A DNA stretch of 7,547 bases, from positions 1 through 7,547 of the forward strand of contig CAJTZI010000074.1 in the NCBI GenBank assembly GCA_910584075.1. The letters are read 5' to 3'. This document shows positions 5,852 to 7,547 of this stretch, piece by piece; the stretch's first letter is position 1; every line of letters starts with the position of its first letter. The stretch is from an uncultured Oscillibacter sp. (GTDB lineage: Bacteria > Bacillota > Clostridia > Oscillospirales > Oscillospiraceae). The translations under genes were made by a program, and so were the position numbers. The notes under the pieces were generated by a model. It made no database searches. It was not told the DNA's origin and saw nothing but the letters and a program-made list of their open reading frames with translations.

Positions 5852-6676
5852 TTATGTTTCCTCTGGTTGCAGAGGCGGAAATTCTTCCGTTATGATACAA
5901 AGTCCGTCATCGAAGCTCTCGTAGATTTTGGCTTCATATTGGACGTTAGTTTTCAATTTTTCAGTGTCTCGAAATTCGTCATAGCGTATCGGGTCCAGTG
6001 GGATTATCTCCGGATGCTTGACCAAATTCCGGCTGGATAAATACCATTTGCCGAAGATTTTTTCCTCGGTTTTGGTGACATACTTCACGACATAGTTGAC
6101 AGCGCGCTCATAATTCTGGTCCAGGGGCACGCAGGTGGAGTATCCCCACGTCCAGGAGGTCATGTTGTAAATGGGCCTGCCGCTCCTGTCGGAGAGGGGT
6201 TTACCCGCTTTGCTGCGTGCTCGGGTAATTGGCACCTCTCCCAGAATACAAAGGCCGTGCATGTGGATGGCACGAATATCCTCGCCTTCCTTTAAGGTGT
6301 GGTATTCGGGAACCAACACATAGGCGAAGCCCTTGCGCTTGACGGCGTTGTTGAGGAAATTACGGACCTTGGGATAAATAGTTTCCGGGTCATAGCGGTC
6401 TACCAATGTGCCGTCCAGCGTCCAGGTGAAAAAATACTCGAACTGGTTGCAGAGGGCAATATCCCTTACCCGCGCCGCCGCTCTCCGTTGGCTTTCTTCT
6501 TTGGCTCTGTCCGGGTCCTCCGCCATTCCAGGAGGCGAGACATCGTAGCCGCGCGGCTGGCTGACACCGGGGGCGTACTGGAAAATTGGCTTGCTGGCAA
6601 CTTGAACAACGGCTTTGCCGGGGTAGGATTTGATGCGTGCGTTGGTGTAAACAGCAGGGGTTGTGTTCTCTGTCAA
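5852..6676 (-). CDS. HUH-type rolling-circle replication initiator (G2P-like Rep)
   Basis: This 274-aa protein shows the three motifs of HUH single-strand endonucleases in order: a hydrophobic strand FFTWTLDG (82-89), the metal-binding H138-M-H140 in AIHMHGLCIL, and a catalytic helix YVVKYVTK (195-202) with Y195 and Y199 as candidate nucleophiles beside K198. This spacing fits phage and plasmid Rep proteins of the ORF2/G2P kind rather than the larger MobT relaxase of Tn916. It should nick one strand and start rolling-circle replication of the excised circle; it could also serve as relaxase for transfer. The start is an inferred TTG at 6676, ten bases after GGGGG in AAAGGGGG (6687-6694); the nearest in-frame ATG (codon 51) would remove a proline-rich, poorly conserved-looking N terminus only, so the true start is not certain. 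Confidence 0.85.
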   Translation of the reverse strand: MTENTTPAVYTNARIKSYPGKAVVQVASKPIFQYAPGVSQPRGYDVSPPGMAEDPDRAKEESQRRAAARVRDIALCNQFEYFFTWTLDGTLVDRYDPETIYPKVRNFLNNAVKRKGFAYVLVPEYHTLKEGEDIRAIHMHGLCILGEVPITRARSKAGKPLSDRSGRPIYNMTSWTWGYSTCVPLDQNYERAVNYVVKYVTKTEEKIFGKWYLSSRNLVKHPEIIPLDPIRYDEFRDTEKLKTNVQYEAKIYESFDDGLCIITEEFPPLQPEET

Positions 6677-6736
6677 AGGATGAAATCCCCCTTTCCTGTA
6701 GGGTGGGTGACTTCAATTTGTTGTCTTATCGAGTAG

Positions 6737-6759
6737 CCCCCTCCCCTCCGGGGAGGGGG
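6737..6759. other. GC-rich hairpin upstream of rep, candidate replication origin or nick region
   Basis: CCCCCTCCCC (6737-6746) and GGGGAGGGGG (6750-6759) form a perfect 10-bp stem with a TCC loop. On the - strand the stem is followed by CTACTCGATAAGAC, with no T-run, so it is not a standard terminator. Rolling-circle Rep proteins often nick next to a hairpin close to their own gene, and the adjacent CTCGATA is similar to the CTTGATA found at nick sites of pC194-type origins. The role is inferred. Confidence 0.4.
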
Positions 6760-6774
6760 AACCAGACGGGTTCG

Positions 6775-7017
6775 CTACTTAATGACCGTGATGATGTCGG
6801 GCTTGCCGAAGCGATTAAAAGAGACGTTCACCTCATCCCCTACGTGGGGCTTGTACCCGCTCCGGGCGAGTTTGGCGTCCGTCATGTAGTACCGCTCACA
6901 GGCTGAGCCGTCGGCATCCTCGCCGGTAATGGGGTAGCTGAGGTAGAGGTTATAGCCAGTAATGGGAGCTCCCTCCTTGGACATAAAGTCCGCTCTTTTG
7001 AATCCGATTACTTTCAT
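6775..7017 (-). CDS. Small conserved-type protein before rep, possible ssDNA-binding protein
   Basis: I do not recognise this 80-aa protein with certainty. It has no signal peptide or membrane helix. The sequence alternates hydrophobic and polar residues, as in a small beta-barrel: KVIGFKRADFMSKEG, then GYNLYLSYPI (21-30), ERYYMTDAKL (41-50), and a C-terminal YKPHVGDEVNVSFNRFGKPD (55-74) ending in IITVIK. Its size, its place directly before a G2P-like Rep and the glycine/aromatic pattern suggest an OB-fold ssDNA-binding protein of the G5P kind, but this is inference from context. ATG at 7017 is preferred: AAAGGA lies ten bases upstream, while the in-frame TTG at 7026 would be only one base from it. 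It is the first recognisable gene of the element operon after the leader region. Confidence 0.75.
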   Translation of the reverse strand: MKVIGFKRADFMSKEGAPITGYNLYLSYPITGEDADGSACERYYMTDAKLARSGYKPHVGDEVNVSFNRFGKPDIITVIK

Positions 7018-7252
7018 GGTTATCAAGTCCTTTCATCATAAGATTTTTATTGGGATGGGGTGTAGTCGCACCCCGCCGCCCTTTGCGCATCAGCTCGCCA
7101 GGTTGGCTGCTGGGAAACTCTACGCGGTTCCAGCCCCGCATAAACATACGCGAAACACAAAACAGAATATCAGAAGACGTTTTTCGGGAAAACAAAGGGA
7201 AAAACTGAGTAAAAGGAACAATATTCAATTTTCAAGGTGCTTGACGGACAAC
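7018..7252 (-). other. Long untranslated region between attenuator and first gene
   Basis: No supported gene lies here. Read on the - strand, the segment has two small stems: GCTGGAA against TTCCCAGC-like bases (7109-7115 with 7128-7134, 7 bp including one G-U) and GGGGTG/CACCCC (7057-7062 with 7069-7074) some 30 nt before the ribosome binding site. The latter could influence translation of the 80-aa gene. An open frame runs through part of it but lacks a ribosome binding site and overlaps the 80-aa gene. The region may be a structured mRNA leader, an origin component, or the remains of a lost gene. Confidence 0.5.
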
Positions 7253-7341
7253 AAAAAAGGCAAATCAGGATACGGAATCACCAGACTATACTACTCCCAC
7301 TGAGTACTACAGCCTAAATTCCGTATTCTGATTTGCCTTTT
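7253..7341 (-). terminator. Long intrinsic terminator, probable attenuator of the element operon
   Basis: The arms 7255-7278 and 7318-7341 are inverted copies of 24 nt with a single difference that still allows a G-U pair. Read on the - strand, the stem ends in TTTGCC followed by TTTTTT (7258-7253), an intrinsic terminator; the U-run partly pairs with an A-run in the 5' arm. The 39-nt loop contains a smaller stem, TACTC/GAGTA. The + strand version has only TTTTCAT behind it, so it is a weaker terminator in that direction. It sits about 55 nt downstream of the predicted start of transcription and ahead of all element genes, the expected place for an attenuator. Confidence 0.8.
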
Positions 7342-7344
7342 CAT
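7291..7344 (-). CDS. Putative 17-aa leader peptide inside the attenuator
   Basis: ATG at 7344 follows AAAAGGGA by three bases (CGG) and opens a short frame, MKRQIRIRNLGCSTQWE, ending at TAG 7291-7293. The first eight or nine codons make up the 5' arm of the terminator stem, and the stop lies in the loop, so a ribosome translating it would keep the stem from forming and allow read-through into the operon. This layout matches leader peptides that control antibiotic-resistance and element genes by ribosome-dependent attenuation. The peptide is basic (K2, R3, R6, R8). I do not recognise it as a known leader. The short length means translation is inferred only. Confidence 0.55.
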   Translation of the reverse strand: MKRQIRIRNLGCSTQWE

Positions 7345-7402
7345 CCGTCCCTTTTATAAATATCCAGCGAAACAAGTTGTCCACTTGCTCCCTGCACTTA
7401 TC

Positions 7403-7431
7403 AGTATACCAGCCTAAAAGCATTCCTGCAA
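7403..7431 (-). promoter_or_regulatory. Extended -10 sigma-A promoter of the element operon
   Basis: Read on the - strand, TTGCAG (7431-7426) is followed after 17 bp by TATACT (7408-7403), with TGG just before the -10, an extended -10 motif. The start is expected near 7396. This is the best promoter in the element part of the window, and it fires through the leader ORF and attenuator towards the small gene, rep, ftsK-like, xis and int. Confidence 0.8.
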
Positions 7432-7437
7432 GATGGG

Positions 7438-7450
7438 ATTTCGACGAAAT
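7438..7450. promoter_or_regulatory. Palindrome ATTTCGACGAAAT, candidate operator (copy 1)
   Basis: This is a perfect 6-bp inverted repeat around one central base. It lies six bp upstream of the -35 box of the element promoter. The same sequence, except for the central base, recurs at 7482-7494, which argues for a protein-binding site rather than chance. Confidence 0.65.
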
Positions 7451-7481
7451 ATCGGTTGTTTTAGGGCTGAAAAATTCTGAA

Positions 7482-7494
7482 ATTTCGGCGAAAT
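7482..7494. promoter_or_regulatory. Palindrome ATTTCGGCGAAAT, candidate operator (copy 2)
   Basis: This is the second copy of the 13-bp palindrome; its centre is 44 bp from that of copy 1, about four helical turns. Both copies are followed by AT on the + strand. The remaining 53 bases to the end of the window are AT-rich and hold no gene I can support. Confidence 0.65.
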
Positions 7495-7547
7495 ATTCTT
7501 GATATTTTTAGAGGTGTACGCATAGGGGTTGCAAAATTATCCAATTT

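Larger units (their letters stand above)
2862..7547. mobile_element. Integrative element at tRNA-Pro, integrase-proximal part (right end outside window)
   Basis: Integrase, excisionase, FtsK-like translocase, HUH Rep and a small conserved-looking gene lie on one strand with short gaps, next to a tRNA gene. This is the core of an integrative element able to excise, replicate by rolling circle and possibly transfer through an FtsK-type pump. The base composition changes from strongly GC-rich in the host half to more mixed, with an AT-rich segment at 7140-7547. No type IV secretion genes, capsid genes or cargo genes are seen here. The element could be a small ICE of the AICE kind, a mobilizable element using a helper, or part of a larger ICE that continues to the right. 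Confidence 0.85.

Noticed and set aside
6299..6736. 145-codon open frame on the + strand opposite rep
   Set aside because: It is antisense to the HUH Rep motifs and has no recognisable features of its own.
7017..7030. GGACTTGATAACC at the start of the 80-aa gene as a pC194-like nick site
   Set aside because: It contains CTTGATA but has no adjacent hairpin and is explained by the ribosome binding site and start region.
6950..7228. 92-codon open frame on the - strand through the untranslated region and into the 80-aa gene
   Set aside because: No ribosome binding site stands before its start codons, and it overlaps the start of the better-supported 80-aa gene in another frame.
2862..7547. Interpretation as a filamentous (inovirus-like) prophage
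   Set aside because: The Rep and small gene are compatible with it, but the ATPase has N-terminal membrane helices and an FtsK motor rather than a Zot-type morphogenesis protein, and no coat-protein genes are seen. The part beyond 7547 could still change this.
1..7547. CRISPR array or insertion sequence
   Set aside because: No regularly spaced repeats, no transposase-like frame and no terminal inverted repeats bounding a gene were found; the 24-bp inverted repeat at 7255-7341 encloses only 39 nt and behaves as a terminator.

Overview
This window looks like a chromosome segment of a GC-rich gut Clostridia (Bacillota, possibly Oscillospiraceae). That is an inference from strong AGGAGG ribosome binding sites, canonical sigma-A promoters, a GC-rich host half and the gene families present. 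It has two halves: host chromosome (1 to about 2888) and the integrase-proximal part of an integrated mobile element (about 2862 to beyond 7547).

Host half, all on the + strand: the C-terminal end of an MFS transporter; a membrane-anchored glycerophosphodiester phosphodiesterase with a good terminator; a MarR regulator followed closely by a DegV/FakB-type fatty-acid-binding protein; and tRNA-Pro(GGG) with its own promoter. The marR promoter is canonical (TTGACA, 17 bp, TATAGT). A perfect 9-bp inverted repeat overlaps its -10 and start region, a textbook layout for MarR autoregulation.

Element half, all genes on the - strand, read from right to left: a promoter with an extended -10 at 7403-7431; a 17-codon leader ORF whose start lies in the 5' arm of a 24-bp terminator hairpin; a leader of about 230 nt; a small 80-aa protein; an HUH rolling-circle replication initiator; an FtsK/HerA-type membrane DNA translocase; a small Tn916-type excisionase; and a tyrosine integrase that ends about 100 bp from the 3' end of the tRNA. 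The genes are tightly arranged and probably form one operon. The set (Rep, FtsK, Xis, Int at a tRNA) resembles the minimal plan of actinomycete integrative and conjugative elements such as pSAM2, and differs from Tn916, where a MobT relaxase and a type IV secretion apparatus follow the FtsK gene. The far end of the element is not in the window.

The most interesting observation is the regulatory start of this operon. Two ATTTCGNCGAAAT palindromes 44 bp apart sit just upstream of the promoter, and the leader-peptide/terminator looks like a ribosome-dependent attenuator placed ahead of replication, transfer and excision genes. Other points worth checking are a 20-bp hairpin touching the int ribosome binding site, three TTTTCCCTTA repeats at the integrase end that look like Int arm sites, and a GC-rich hairpin just upstream of rep that could be a replication origin or transfer nick region.
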